A stretch of DNA of 45,106 bases from Phycisphaerae bacterium (GTDB lineage: Bacteria; Planctomycetota; Phycisphaerae; UBA1845): positions 1 through 45,106 of the forward strand of contig JAJDDX010000454.1 in the NCBI GenBank assembly GCA_029260055.1, read 5' to 3'. This document shows, one piece after another, positions 8,936 through 17,872 of the stretch. Position 1 is the first letter of the stretch. Every line of letters starts with the position of its first letter. The notes under the pieces are model-generated. The model saw only the letters and a list, made by a program, of their open reading frames with translations, did not search any database and had not been told where the DNA came from. A program made the translations under genes and the position numbers.

Positions 8936-10413
8936 TCACGACCCGAGCACCGACACGCCGTGACTTCGTGAAGCGAGCGGGGCTAGGCGCTTTGACGCTG
9001 GCCGCGCCGGGTATCCTGGGCGCGGCACAGGGATCACGGCGACGCAAGCCCAACTTCCTCTTCATCCTCGTGGATGATCTGGGTTGGAAAGACCTCGGCT
9101 GTTACGGCAGCTCGCTCTACGACACGCCGAACATCGATCGGCTAGCCGCCCAGGGGATGCGCTTCACCAGCGCCTACGCAGCCTCGCCGGTCTGCTCGCC
9201 GACTCGCGCGAGCATCATGACCGGCAAGCACCCCGCTCGCCTCGGCATCACCGACTGGATCCCGGGAAACCGCCCCAAGAACCGAAAGCTCATCGGCCCG
9301 CCCATCCACAACGAATTGCCTCTTGAGGAAGTCACGATCGCCGAAGCGCTCAAAGGCCGGGGCTACGCGACGTTCTTCGCCGGCAAGTGGCATCTCGGCT
9401 CGAAGGGCCACCATCCCGAGCAGCAGGGCTTCGACATCAACAAAGGCGGCCACGACAAGGGCTCGCCGCCGGGCGGCTACTACGTGCCCTACGAGAATCC
9501 GACACTCGCCGACGGCCGGGAGGGCGAGTATCTGCCCGACCGCCTCGCCGACGAGTCAATCCGCTTTCTCGAAACCCGCCACGACGACCCGTTCCTGCTC
9601 TTCCTCTCGTTTTACACGGTCCACACGCCCATCCAGGCGTGCAAGAAGCACGTCGAGCGATACAAAGAGAAGGTGGACCGGCTCCCGGAGTCCAACGACC
9701 CCGAATACATCGCCGAGCGAGACGCCTGGGCGAAACAGCGACAGGACAACGCAGCCTACGCATCCATGGTCCACGCCATGGACGAGAACGTGGGCCGCGT
9801 GCTCGCCAAGCTCGATAAACTGGGGCTCGCGGATGATACCGTCGTCATCTTCATGTCCGACAACGGTGGCCTGTCGACACTCGGATGGAAGGGCAGTCCC
9901 ACTTCCAACTTGCCTCTGCGGGCCGGGAAGGGTTGGTGCTACGAAGGCGGTATTCGAGAACCGATGATCATCCGTGCCCCCGGTGCCACGAAGCCCGGCA
10001 GCGTGTGCGACACGCCGGTTATCAGCATGGACTTCTACCCGACGATGCTCGAACTCGCCGGGCTTGCACCGATCCCCGTGCAACATCGCGACGGATTGAG
10101 CCTCGCCCCGCTGCTGAAGGGCGGCGATTCCATCGCGCGCGACACGCTCTACTGGCATTACCCCCATTATCACGGCAGCCTCTGGACGCCCGGCGCAGCC
10201 GTCCGACACGGCGACTGGAAACTGATCGAGTTCAACGAGGAAGGGCGGACCGAGTTGTACAATCTGGCGGACGACATCGCCGAACGCACCGACCTGGCTG
10301 CAAAGATGCCCGGCAAGCGAGACGAGTTGGCGGCAATGCTGCACGCCTGGCAGGGCAGAGTCGGCGCGAGCCTGGCGAAGCCGAACCCGGACTACAAACC
10401 CAAAGGCGAGTGA
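8932..10413 (+). CDS. Sulfatase (formylglycine type), Tat-exported, 2nd of three
   Basis: A 493-residue S1-family sulfatase. A Tat motif (TRRDFVK) is at about 8-14, the metal-binding LVDDLGWKD at about 46-54, and the maturation site is C88-S-P-T-R92 (PVCSPTRASIMTGK). GKWHLGS and FMSDNGGLS are further conserved blocks. The start ATG at 8932 overlaps the preceding stop (ATGA), which argues against using any earlier in-frame start. It is more similar in layout to its upstream neighbour than to the third sulfatase, and probably arose by duplication and then changed specificity. The product is expected in the periplasm or outside the cell, folded before export with its formylglycine already made. 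Confidence 0.92.
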   Translation: MITTRAPTRRDFVKRAGLGALTLAAPGILGAAQGSRRRKPNFLFILVDDLGWKDLGCYGSSLYDTPNIDRLAAQGMRFTSAYAASPVCSPTRASIMTGKHPARLGITDWIPGNRPKNRKLIGPPIHNELPLEEVTIAEALKGRGYATFFAGKWHLGSKGHHPEQQGFDINKGGHDKGSPPGGYYVPYENPTLADGREGEYLPDRLADESIRFLETRHDDPFLLFLSFYTVHTPIQACKKHVERYKEKVDRLPESNDPEYIAERDAWAKQRQDNAAYASMVHAMDENVGRVLAKLDKLGLADDTVVIFMSDNGGLSTLGWKGSPTSNLPLRAGKGWCYEGGIREPMIIRAPGATKPGSVCDTPVISMDFYPTMLELAGLAPIPVQHRDGLSLAPLLKGGDSIARDTLYWHYPHYHGSLWTPGAAVRHGDWKLIEFNEEGRTELYNLADDIAERTDLAAKMPGKRDELAAMLHAWQGRVGASLAKPNPDYKPKGE

Positions 10414-10443
10414 CGCCCCTACTTACGCAAGGGAAACGACAGT

Positions 10444-11937
10444 ATGCCTGATTACACGCGGCGAGACTTCATGAAGGCAGCCGGCGTGGGTGTAGCGGGA
10501 ATGACGCTTCCGCAGCTCACCCTCGGCTCTACGGCGAAACCGAAGACGCCAAACATCATCTACATCCTCGCCGACGACTTGGGCTACGGCGAACTCGGCT
10601 GCTATGGCCAGCAGAAGATCGAAACGCCGAATATCGATCGGCTCGCCGCCGAGGGCATGCGATTCACGCAGCACTATTCGGGCAGTCCGGTATGTGCGCC
10701 CTCGCGCTGCACGCTTCTGACCGGCAAGCACACTGGCCACGCATACATCCGCGACAACTACGAAATCGGCGGATGGGGACCCGACGAACCGGAAGGCCAG
10801 CTCCATCTGCCCGCGGGCACCCCGACGCTCGGGCGGCTGCTGCAGCAGAGCGGTTACGCGACGTGCGCCGTGGGCAAGTGGGGCCTCGGCGGACCTGAGT
10901 CGACCGGGCACCCCAACAAGCAGGGCTTCGACCATTGGTACGGCTACCTCTGTCAGCGAGTGGCCCACAACTACTATCCGACCCACCTGTGGCGCAACGA
11001 CAAGAAGCACATGCTCGACGGCAATCCCTATTTCCGCGCCCACCAGCGCATCGACGCTCCGCCAAAGGACGCATCGGGCTACGATCGCTTCCGCGGAAAG
11101 CAATACGCGCCTGACCTGATGATCGACGAGGCACTAGGGTTCATCCGAAAGAACAAGGACGCGCCCTTCTTCCTCTACTATGCCACACCCGTGCCCCACG
11201 CCGCGATCCAGGTTCCCGAAGACTCCCTCCGCCGCTACGCCGGCCGCTGGGACGACGAGCCGTACCTCGGACACAAGGGCTATCTTCCGCACCCGTCGCC
11301 GCGCGCGGGCTACGCCGCCATGATCTCCCGCATGGACCGCGACGTCGGACGCATCATGACGCAATTGAAGGAACTCGGACTCGATAAGGACACGATCGTC
11401 ATGTTCTCGAGTGACAACGGCCCGACCTTCAACGGCGGGACCGATTCGAGGTTCTTCAACAGCGCCGGACCGCTCCGGGGGCTTAAGTGCGATCTCTACG
11501 ACGGCGGGATCCGTGTGCCGCTTATCGCTCGCTGGCCGGGCCGCGTCGCCCCGAACTCGACGAGCGATCATGTCTCCGCCTTCTGGGATGTGCTGCCCAC
11601 CGTCGCCGGGATTGTCGGTGCCGAGACGCCGGACGACATCGATGGAATCAGCTTACTTCCGACGCTGCTCGGCACCGGCAAGCAGCGCGAGCATCCGCAC
11701 TTGTACTGGGAATACCGCAGCCGCGGCGGAGGGCAGGCTCTGCGCACGGGGCGATGGAAAGGGCTTCGCCTGAAACTCGCCAAGAGCGACGACGCGCCGG
11801 TAGAACTCTACGACCTCCAAAGCGACATTGGTGAAAAAAACAACCTCGCGGACAAACACCCGGACATCGTCAAACGCATCAAGGAACTCATGAAAACCGC
11901 TCGAACCGAGTCCGAGCACTTCCCGCTTTCCGGATAG
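10444..11937 (+). CDS. Arylsulfatase-like sulfatase, Tat-exported, 3rd of three
   Basis: A 497-residue S1-family sulfatase. It has a Tat motif (TRRDFMKAAG) near the start, ILADDLGYGELG (about 41-52) for the metal site, and the maturation site C84-A-P-S-R88 (PVCAPSRCTLLTGK). SSDNGPTFNGG supplies the later Asp-Asn ligands, and the ADDLGYGELGCYGQ and HTGHAYIRDN segments are those of arylsulfatase A-like enzymes. AAGGGA precedes the ATG. It lies 30 bases after the second sulfatase and is the last gene of the operon; 227 bases, with a candidate promoter, separate its stop from the next operon's originally possible start. Confidence 0.92.
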   Translation: MPDYTRRDFMKAAGVGVAGMTLPQLTLGSTAKPKTPNIIYILADDLGYGELGCYGQQKIETPNIDRLAAEGMRFTQHYSGSPVCAPSRCTLLTGKHTGHAYIRDNYEIGGWGPDEPEGQLHLPAGTPTLGRLLQQSGYATCAVGKWGLGGPESTGHPNKQGFDHWYGYLCQRVAHNYYPTHLWRNDKKHMLDGNPYFRAHQRIDAPPKDASGYDRFRGKQYAPDLMIDEALGFIRKNKDAPFFLYYATPVPHAAIQVPEDSLRRYAGRWDDEPYLGHKGYLPHPSPRAGYAAMISRMDRDVGRIMTQLKELGLDKDTIVMFSSDNGPTFNGGTDSRFFNSAGPLRGLKCDLYDGGIRVPLIARWPGRVAPNSTSDHVSAFWDVLPTVAGIVGAETPDDIDGISLLPTLLGTGKQREHPHLYWEYRSRGGGQALRTGRWKGLRLKLAKSDDAPVELYDLQSDIGEKNNLADKHPDIVKRIKELMKTARTESEHFPLSG

Positions 11938-12011
11938 CGACTGGCGACCGCCGCAGCGCCCGGACTTCGTACATCCTGCGCTCACAAGGCTCCGCCGCGC
12001 GCGTTTGATGC

Positions 12012-12041
12012 TTGACATTCGTTTGTGAAGTAGGCTAACTT
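12012..12041 (+). promoter_or_regulatory. Candidate promoter for the propeller/haem operon
   Basis: A consensus -35 TTGACA (12012-12017) is followed after 18 bases by TAACTT (12036-12041), a poor -10. It is in the gap between the last sulfatase and the haem-protein operon, on the right strand, about 195 bases before the preferred start. Confidence 0.45.
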
Positions 12042-12236
12042 GGAACACGGATCGATTGGGTAACCCACGGCGCGTTCCGGGTTTGCGGGATTCACGGCGT
12101 GCGATCTCGTTTGCTGCGTGAGATCGTCGCATCACTGGTGACTTCGGTGTGAATCATCGCTCACGTGGATCGCGTTTTCTGTCTGGAGGTCTGCCCGGCA
12201 AGTCGAGCGAGTGGCTGGGCTCTCGGAGAACGCGCG

Positions 12237-14273
12237 TTGCTGGCAAATCGGGTGAATTCGCCGCAAACGGGGCTTGTGCTTGTCGTACTGCTCCTGGCGA
12301 GCGGGAACGGGATGCCGCTCCAGGCGGACGACCCGTTGCCGATTGCATTCGTGCAGACGCCCGCGTCGGATGCGCAGCCGGTTGGCGGCGACACCGGTAA
12401 CTCGATCCTCGCTGATCGCTACCTTGGCGGCATGCGGATCGTCACCGCACGACTGGACGGCGTGGACACATCGCGGCGCGTCGTAAGCGACGGATTCACT
12501 TGCGCGACCGATCCGGTATTCAGCCACGACGGCACGCGCCTGGCTTTTTCCGGTCGCAAACGTGCCGATGACCGCCTCGCCATTTGGGAGTTGGTCCGCG
12601 ACGATCCCGCGCCGCAGCAGATTGGCGACTGCGATGGCGACGCCGTAAGCCCGGTGTTCCTGCCGACAGGAGGCGTCATCTTCGCCTCGACCCTGTCACG
12701 CGAATTCGAGGAGCACGGCCGAAAGCTCTCGTTCTCCCTTCAAGTATTGCCGCGCGGCCAGCGCGACCCCGTTCGCCTGACCTTCAACCCAAGCAGTGAG
12801 TTCGACCCGATCGTCCTGCCGGACGGACGCATTCTCTATTCGTCGTGGCAACACGTGGGTAACCACCACTGGCCCCGCGGTACCGTCTCTCTCATGCTGG
12901 TCAACTCCGACGGAACCGGCGTCTTTCCGTTGACGGGCGGTCACCGGGGCCCGTGGCTCAAACGCGGCGCCTGCTACATCGGAGACGACCGCATCGCATT
13001 CATACGCGCCGACAAATACGGCGACTTCGGCGCCGGAGAACTGGTGACCACGTCACTCAACGACGCCTTCGCTCCGTACAGAGTGCTGCTGCCGATCAAC
13101 CGGTTTGAAGTCAGCGATCTGGCGCTTCTGCCGGACGGCGATCTGCTGCTGGCCGCGCGTCCGACCGACGGTTCGACACCGACGTTCGGGCTCTACAGGT
13201 TCCATGACGGGGAGATCACGCCGGTGTATGACGATCCGGCGATGCACGAGCTTGCGCCTGCCGTGGGAGGCGTACGGCCTCGCCCCGACCTCCGCTTCAG
13301 CACGGTCGTGGAAGATACACCCTACGGCTATCTGGCGATCCTGAACTGCGAAGAAACCGACCGAACGGATCAACACCCGCTACGCAAGGGTTCGGTCAAG
13401 GCCGTTCGTGTGCTGCAGGGCCTACCCTTGCGACACAAAGACGGCACGGCGCCCGCATTCGTCTCCGTGGCCACGCGTGAGGGCGAACCCGCCGCGCACC
13501 CGGCCTCGGGCACCGGCGGCGTACCGGTGCGCATCCTCGGCGAAGTGCCGCCCGCGTCCGACGGCTCCGTCTACCTGAAGGTGCCCGCCGATCGCCCGCT
13601 GCGCATCCAGTTGATCGACCGAGACGGGTTTAGCATCGTCAATGAACGGGCATGGTTCTGGGTCCGCCCGCATGAGCGCCGCGTCTGCATAGGCTGCCAC
13701 GAAAACCGTGAGCTCTCGCCGAACAACGTCGCGCCGCTGGCCGTGCGCCGAGAACCCACCGATCTGACAGACCCCGCGGGCTGGCGCAGCGTCACGTTCC
13801 GCGAGGACATCCAGCCGATCCTGGAAACGAGCTGCGCACTGTCCGCCTGCCACATACCGCCGACGCCGACAGCCGCGATGAACCTGTCCCCCGTTCCCAT
13901 GCCGGACGAGACGGATGCCCCGCATGCGGACCTGTACGGACCGGCCTACGCGAACCTCCTCGCGCGGCAGGATGGCAAGCCGTTTGCCGTAGGGGGACGT
14001 CGCGTCCATCCCGGCGACGCCCGTCGCAGTCCGTTGCTGTGGATGCTGTACGGTCGAGCCCTCGCGCCGCAATACAAACCCGCGGTGTTCGAAAGGCCGA
14101 TGATGGACGCCCATCCCGGGCCGATGCTTCCCGAGGCTCAACTGGAGCTGTTTCGCAAATGGGTCGACCTCGGAGCGCTCTACAGCGTCGAGGCACCGGT
14201 CGGGCCCTGGCCCTACACTTTCGAACCTCCCGACAGCGTCGTGATGGAGGGTAAATCAGATGCCACGAAGTAG
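12237..14273 (+). CDS. Exported haem protein with hydrazine-synthase-alpha-like beta-propeller
   Basis: About 678 residues from a TTG start at 12237, which has GGAG eight bases upstream and gives a normal signal peptide ending near PLQA. A GTG at 12165 would add 24 residues. The body carries TolB/YVTN-like propeller strands (PVFSHDGTRLAFSGRK, FDPIVLPDGRILYSS). A haem motif C484-I-G-C-H488 sits in the block RPHERRVCIGCHENREL, a context I associate with proteins of the hydrazine synthase alpha middle-domain family, which is common in planctomycetes and outside anammox bacteria. A second possible haem site, C533-x4-C538-H539 (CALSACH), has non-standard spacing. This is not a full hydrazine synthase subunit. 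It overlaps the next gene by 14 bases. Its role may be electron transfer or small-molecule redox chemistry outside the cytoplasm. Confidence 0.75.
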   Translation: MLANRVNSPQTGLVLVVLLLASGNGMPLQADDPLPIAFVQTPASDAQPVGGDTGNSILADRYLGGMRIVTARLDGVDTSRRVVSDGFTCATDPVFSHDGTRLAFSGRKRADDRLAIWELVRDDPAPQQIGDCDGDAVSPVFLPTGGVIFASTLSREFEEHGRKLSFSLQVLPRGQRDPVRLTFNPSSEFDPIVLPDGRILYSSWQHVGNHHWPRGTVSLMLVNSDGTGVFPLTGGHRGPWLKRGACYIGDDRIAFIRADKYGDFGAGELVTTSLNDAFAPYRVLLPINRFEVSDLALLPDGDLLLAARPTDGSTPTFGLYRFHDGEITPVYDDPAMHELAPAVGGVRPRPDLRFSTVVEDTPYGYLAILNCEETDRTDQHPLRKGSVKAVRVLQGLPLRHKDGTAPAFVSVATREGEPAAHPASGTGGVPVRILGEVPPASDGSVYLKVPADRPLRIQLIDRDGFSIVNERAWFWVRPHERRVCIGCHENRELSPNNVAPLAVRREPTDLTDPAGWRSVTFREDIQPILETSCALSACHIPPTPTAAMNLSPVPMPDETDAPHADLYGPAYANLLARQDGKPFAVGGRRVHPGDARRSPLLWMLYGRALAPQYKPAVFERPMMDAHPGPMLPEAQLELFRKWVDLGALYSVEAPVGPWPYTFEPPDSVVMEGKSDATK

Positions 14274-15963
14274 GCACCCGCGTGCTCGATCACGAACGAT
14301 CGGTCTCCTTGCGACGTGCTGCGGTATCGCCGTGGCATGGCCCGCGTACCCACAGACGCCGGAGAAGACCGCCGCGCCGGTCCTCTTCACCGACATCACG
14401 GCCAAGGCGGGAATCGACTTCGTCCAGACCATCGGCGACGACCACATGACCAATATCGTCGAGTCAGCCGGAGTCGGCTGCGGATTCCTCGACTACGACA
14501 ATGACGGCTGGATCGACATCTACCTCGTCAACGGCTGCTGGGTGAAGGGGCTCTCGAACGACAAACTGGAACCCGAGAAGATCAAACGGCTCTCAGCCGC
14601 TACCGACAAGCTCTATCGAAATCGCGGCGATGGAACGTTCGAGGATGTCACCGTCAAGGCCGGCCTCGCGAGACCGGCGTATGGTATGGGTATTACCGTC
14701 GCCGACTACAACGGCGACGGCGCCGTGGATATCTACCGGACCAACTACGGCGCGAACCGGCTCTACCGCAACAACAAGGACGGCACGTTCACCGACGTGG
14801 CCAAGGCCGCCGGCGTGGCTGATACCGACTTCGGCGTCGGCGCAGCGTTCTTCGATTACGACCGTGACGGCCGACTCGACCTCTACGTCGGCAACTACGT
14901 TCAGTACGACCCCGACTACAAGCAGTACTACGCACCCGACGGGTTCCCGGGCCCGCTCGCTTATACCGGGCAACAGGACCGGCTCTTTCACGGACAAAGT
15001 GATGGCACCTTCAAGGATGTGACGGATCAGGCCGGCATCAAGATCACGCCACACGGACGCGCGATGGGCATCGGTGCGTTCGACTACGACGGCGACGGGC
15101 TGACCGACGTGCTCGTCTCCAACGACGCCATGGAGAACTTCCTGCTCCGCAACCACGGCAACGGCACGTTCAGCAACGAGGCGCTGATGCAGGGCGTGGC
15201 ATTCGGGAAAAACGGTGACGCGACGGCTGCGATGGGCGTCGAAATCGCAGACTACGACGGCGACGGGCTCTTCGATGTTTTCGTGCCCGATATGCGCTTC
15301 TCCTGCTTGTATCACAACCTCGGTGGGGGCGTATTCGAGGATCACGCCGCCAGAACAGGCGTTGCCGCGGTCATGGGGCAGTACGTCGGTTGGGGCGGCG
15401 TGTTCGCCGACTTTGACCTCGACGGACAACTCGATCTCTACGTGAGCAACGGTGACGCCCACCACCTCGAACCGCACGAAGACGTCGTGTTCATCGGCAC
15501 CGGCGACGGCAAGTTCGCCGACGTGTCCGAGACCGCAGGTTCTTGGATGAAAGAGAAGCGCGTCGGCCGAGGCGTGGCCGGCGCCGACATCGACAACGAC
15601 GGCGACATCGACGTCCTCGTGACCAACCTCAACGATCGACCGGCTCTGCTCCGCAACGACACAGCGCGCACAGGGCGGCACTGGCTGCGCGTGGCACTTC
15701 TCGGTCAGCCCCCGAACCTCGATGCCATTGGCGCCGTGGTCAGAGTCACGGTCGGGGACAAGCAACTCGCGCGATACCGCCTCTCCGGCGGGGGCTATCT
15801 CTCTCAGCATGAGTCGCGCCTGCACTTCGGCTTGGGAAAACACGACAAGGTCGACCGTGTCGAGGTGATCTGGCCCGACGGAACGCGCAGCGTGGCCATG
15901 AACGTACCGGCCGATAAGGTCAAGGTGATCCGACAGAAGAAGGCCAAGAGGATGCCCGAGTGA
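14260..15963 (+). CDS. CRTAC1-family protein: FG-GAP/VCBS propeller with ASPIC/UnbV C-terminus
   Basis: A 567-residue exported protein with signal peptide (about 1-31). Seven calcium-binding loops of the D-x-D-x-D-G type can be seen: DYDNDGWID, DYNGDGAVD, DYDRDGRLD, DYDGDGLTD, DYDGDGLFD, DFDLDGQLD and DIDNDGDID. That fits a seven-bladed integrin-like propeller. The C-terminal 100 residues match the ASPIC/UnbV domain (GAVVRVTVGD, then YLSQHESRLHFGLG and VEVIWPDGT). GGAGGG at 14246-14251 stands nine bases before the ATG, inside the 3' end of the previous gene, so the two are coupled. Such proteins are usually binding or adhesion proteins and have no known catalytic activity. The operon places it with two haem proteins. 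Confidence 0.9.
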   Translation: MPRSRHPRARSRTIGLLATCCGIAVAWPAYPQTPEKTAAPVLFTDITAKAGIDFVQTIGDDHMTNIVESAGVGCGFLDYDNDGWIDIYLVNGCWVKGLSNDKLEPEKIKRLSAATDKLYRNRGDGTFEDVTVKAGLARPAYGMGITVADYNGDGAVDIYRTNYGANRLYRNNKDGTFTDVAKAAGVADTDFGVGAAFFDYDRDGRLDLYVGNYVQYDPDYKQYYAPDGFPGPLAYTGQQDRLFHGQSDGTFKDVTDQAGIKITPHGRAMGIGAFDYDGDGLTDVLVSNDAMENFLLRNHGNGTFSNEALMQGVAFGKNGDATAAMGVEIADYDGDGLFDVFVPDMRFSCLYHNLGGGVFEDHAARTGVAAVMGQYVGWGGVFADFDLDGQLDLYVSNGDAHHLEPHEDVVFIGTGDGKFADVSETAGSWMKEKRVGRGVAGADIDNDGDIDVLVTNLNDRPALLRNDTARTGRHWLRVALLGQPPNLDAIGAVVRVTVGDKQLARYRLSGGGYLSQHESRLHFGLGKHDKVDRVEVIWPDGTRSVAMNVPADKVKVIRQKKAKRMPE

Positions 15964-17858
15964 TGTACGCCGGCCCAGCACAATCTTGCGCGCGATGGTG
16001 TCGGGAGTTGGCGCTCGCGGGATCGGTCCTTGCTGTGACCTGCGCCGCGACTTCATTCGCTCAGGATACAGCCGCGCTCGATCTCTGCGGCCCGAAGTCC
16101 ATCCTGGTCGAACCCGACAGCGGCGACTTGCTTGTGCTATGTGAGAGGGGCGATGCCGTCATCCGTGTCGACGCGGAGACAGGCGCGATTCAAAATCGAG
16201 CAGCCACGGGTGACGAGCCCTTCGCGCTCTGCGCGGGCCCGAGTGGCGAGCGCCTCTACGTGACCTGTCGTCGCGGCCAGGAGGTCCTCGAACTCGACGC
16301 CGTTTCACTCGATACGCTCAGACGATTCCCGGTCGCGGGTGATCCGACGGGCGTAGCCGTGTCCAAAGACGGACGCCGGTTATTCGTCGGGTTGCACTCT
16401 CTCGATCAGGTGGCGGTGATCGACCTTCAGTCGGCTACCATCACCAAGCGCCTCGCCGCGGGGAACGGGCCGCAGACGCTTAGATCCGCTCCCAACACCG
16501 GGCGAGTCTACGTCACCAATCTTCTCTCCAATCCCACACCGACGGATCAACCCGCGCGCAACGAAATCACGGTGATCGACGATTCAACCGCGCGCGTGGT
16601 CGATCGCATCATCTTGGAGGGCGCCAACATCGGCCGCGACATCGCCTTCTCATCGGACGGCTCACGGGCGATCGTGGCGATCAGCAGACCCAAGAACCTC
16701 GTGCCGATGGTTCAGGTCGCTCGCGGATGGGTGGTGACCAACGGCTTCGCCGTCGTATCGACGATGGGCGAACACACGCCGATGCAGTTCCTCATCGATC
16801 TGCCCAACAAGGCCTATGCCGATCCCTACGGCGTGGCGATTACGCCCGACGACTCGAAGTTCTATTTGACAAGCGCGGGTATGGACACCGTGCTGTCCAT
16901 CGATGTACGAAAACTGGAACACGTGCAAAGCGAGGCCGCAGGCGGCGCGATCCCGCGCTATCAAGACCACCTCGGCCTGTCGCGGCGCTATGTGACGGCG
17001 CGGGTTGGCGTCGGCGCCAATCCGGAGGCCGTGGCGATCAGCCTCGACGGAAGGCATGCCTACGTCGCGAACCGGCTCGATGACTCCATCTCCGTGATCG
17101 ACACCGATTCTGATCACGTCACGCGCACCTTTGCGCTGTCCGCTCCGCGGGAGCTCAGCATAGAGGAGCGCGGCGAGAGATTCTTTCATAGCGCCGCTCG
17201 CACACTTCAGGGGCAGTTCGCCTGCGCGAGTTGTCATCCCGACCGTGGTTTTGACGGGTTGGTATACGACCTCGAACCCGACGGCCTCGGCATGGATACG
17301 CTGGACAACAGGAACATGCGCGGTGTCGAAGGTACGGCACCATTCAAGTGGGTCGGAACCAACCCGGACATCACGACGCAGTGTGGAACGCGGACGGCCA
17401 AGTGGATCATGCGCACCGGATGGCTTAGCTCCATGGAAGTCGTCGAACTGTCCACTTACATCCGGTCGATTCCGTCCGTCGTCAATCCCCAGCGCCGCCC
17501 GGACGGCAGGCTCACTGCCGCCCAGCGCCGCGGCAAGGAACTCTACGAACGCACAACCCGAAACGACGGCACGCCTCTTACCGATGTGCAGCGGTGCGAT
17601 TTCTGCCATCCCGGCCCCAAAGGCTTCGACGGACGCAAGTTCGATGTGGGCACGCAAGGATCGCGCGACAGGTACGCGGAGTTCGATTCGGCCCATCTCA
17701 ACGGCGTATTCGAGTCCGCACCGTACCTGCATGACGGAAGGGCGGCGACGCTCGAGGAAATCTGGACCAAATACAATCTCGAAGACAAGCACGGCTATTC
17801 GAGCGACTGGACCAAGCAGCAGCTCAACGACCTCGTGGAATACCTCAAGAGCTTCTGA
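15963..17858 (+). CDS. YVTN beta-propeller fused to dihaem cytochrome c (MauG/CcP-like)
   Basis: 631 residues. The start is ATG 15963, overlapping the preceding stop as TGATG, with GAGGAT nine bases upstream; a GTG three bases earlier is less likely. A signal peptide ends near SFAQ. Residues about 45-390 contain YVTN-type repeats (GVAVSKDGRRLFVGLHSLDQVAVID and similar). The C-terminal part has two haem motifs, C421-A-S-C-H425 and C545-D-F-C-H549, and the block APYLHDGRAATLEEIW that is typical of the MauG/cytochrome c peroxidase family. It probably carries or uses electrons in the periplasm. Distal ligands cannot be assigned from sequence. The next gene starts 14 bases after its stop. Confidence 0.85.
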   Translation: MYAGPAQSCARWCRELALAGSVLAVTCAATSFAQDTAALDLCGPKSILVEPDSGDLLVLCERGDAVIRVDAETGAIQNRAATGDEPFALCAGPSGERLYVTCRRGQEVLELDAVSLDTLRRFPVAGDPTGVAVSKDGRRLFVGLHSLDQVAVIDLQSATITKRLAAGNGPQTLRSAPNTGRVYVTNLLSNPTPTDQPARNEITVIDDSTARVVDRIILEGANIGRDIAFSSDGSRAIVAISRPKNLVPMVQVARGWVVTNGFAVVSTMGEHTPMQFLIDLPNKAYADPYGVAITPDDSKFYLTSAGMDTVLSIDVRKLEHVQSEAAGGAIPRYQDHLGLSRRYVTARVGVGANPEAVAISLDGRHAYVANRLDDSISVIDTDSDHVTRTFALSAPRELSIEERGERFFHSAARTLQGQFACASCHPDRGFDGLVYDLEPDGLGMDTLDNRNMRGVEGTAPFKWVGTNPDITTQCGTRTAKWIMRTGWLSSMEVVELSTYIRSIPSVVNPQRRPDGRLTAAQRRGKELYERTTRNDGTPLTDVQRCDFCHPGPKGFDGRKFDVGTQGSRDRYAEFDSAHLNGVFESAPYLHDGRAATLEEIWTKYNLEDKHGYSSDWTKQQLNDLVEYLKSF

Positions 17859-17872
17859 CCGGAGGTGACGTG

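Noticed and set aside
12237-14273. A true hydrazine synthase and an anammox organism
   Set aside because: Only the middle-domain type of propeller with haem motifs is seen. No HzsB/C, Hdh or other anammox genes are present, and the family also occurs outside anammox bacteria.
14593-16056. Open frame of 487 codons on the minus strand
   Set aside because: Val/His/Glu-rich shadow of the FG-GAP protein; the calcium-loop repeats on the plus strand explain it.
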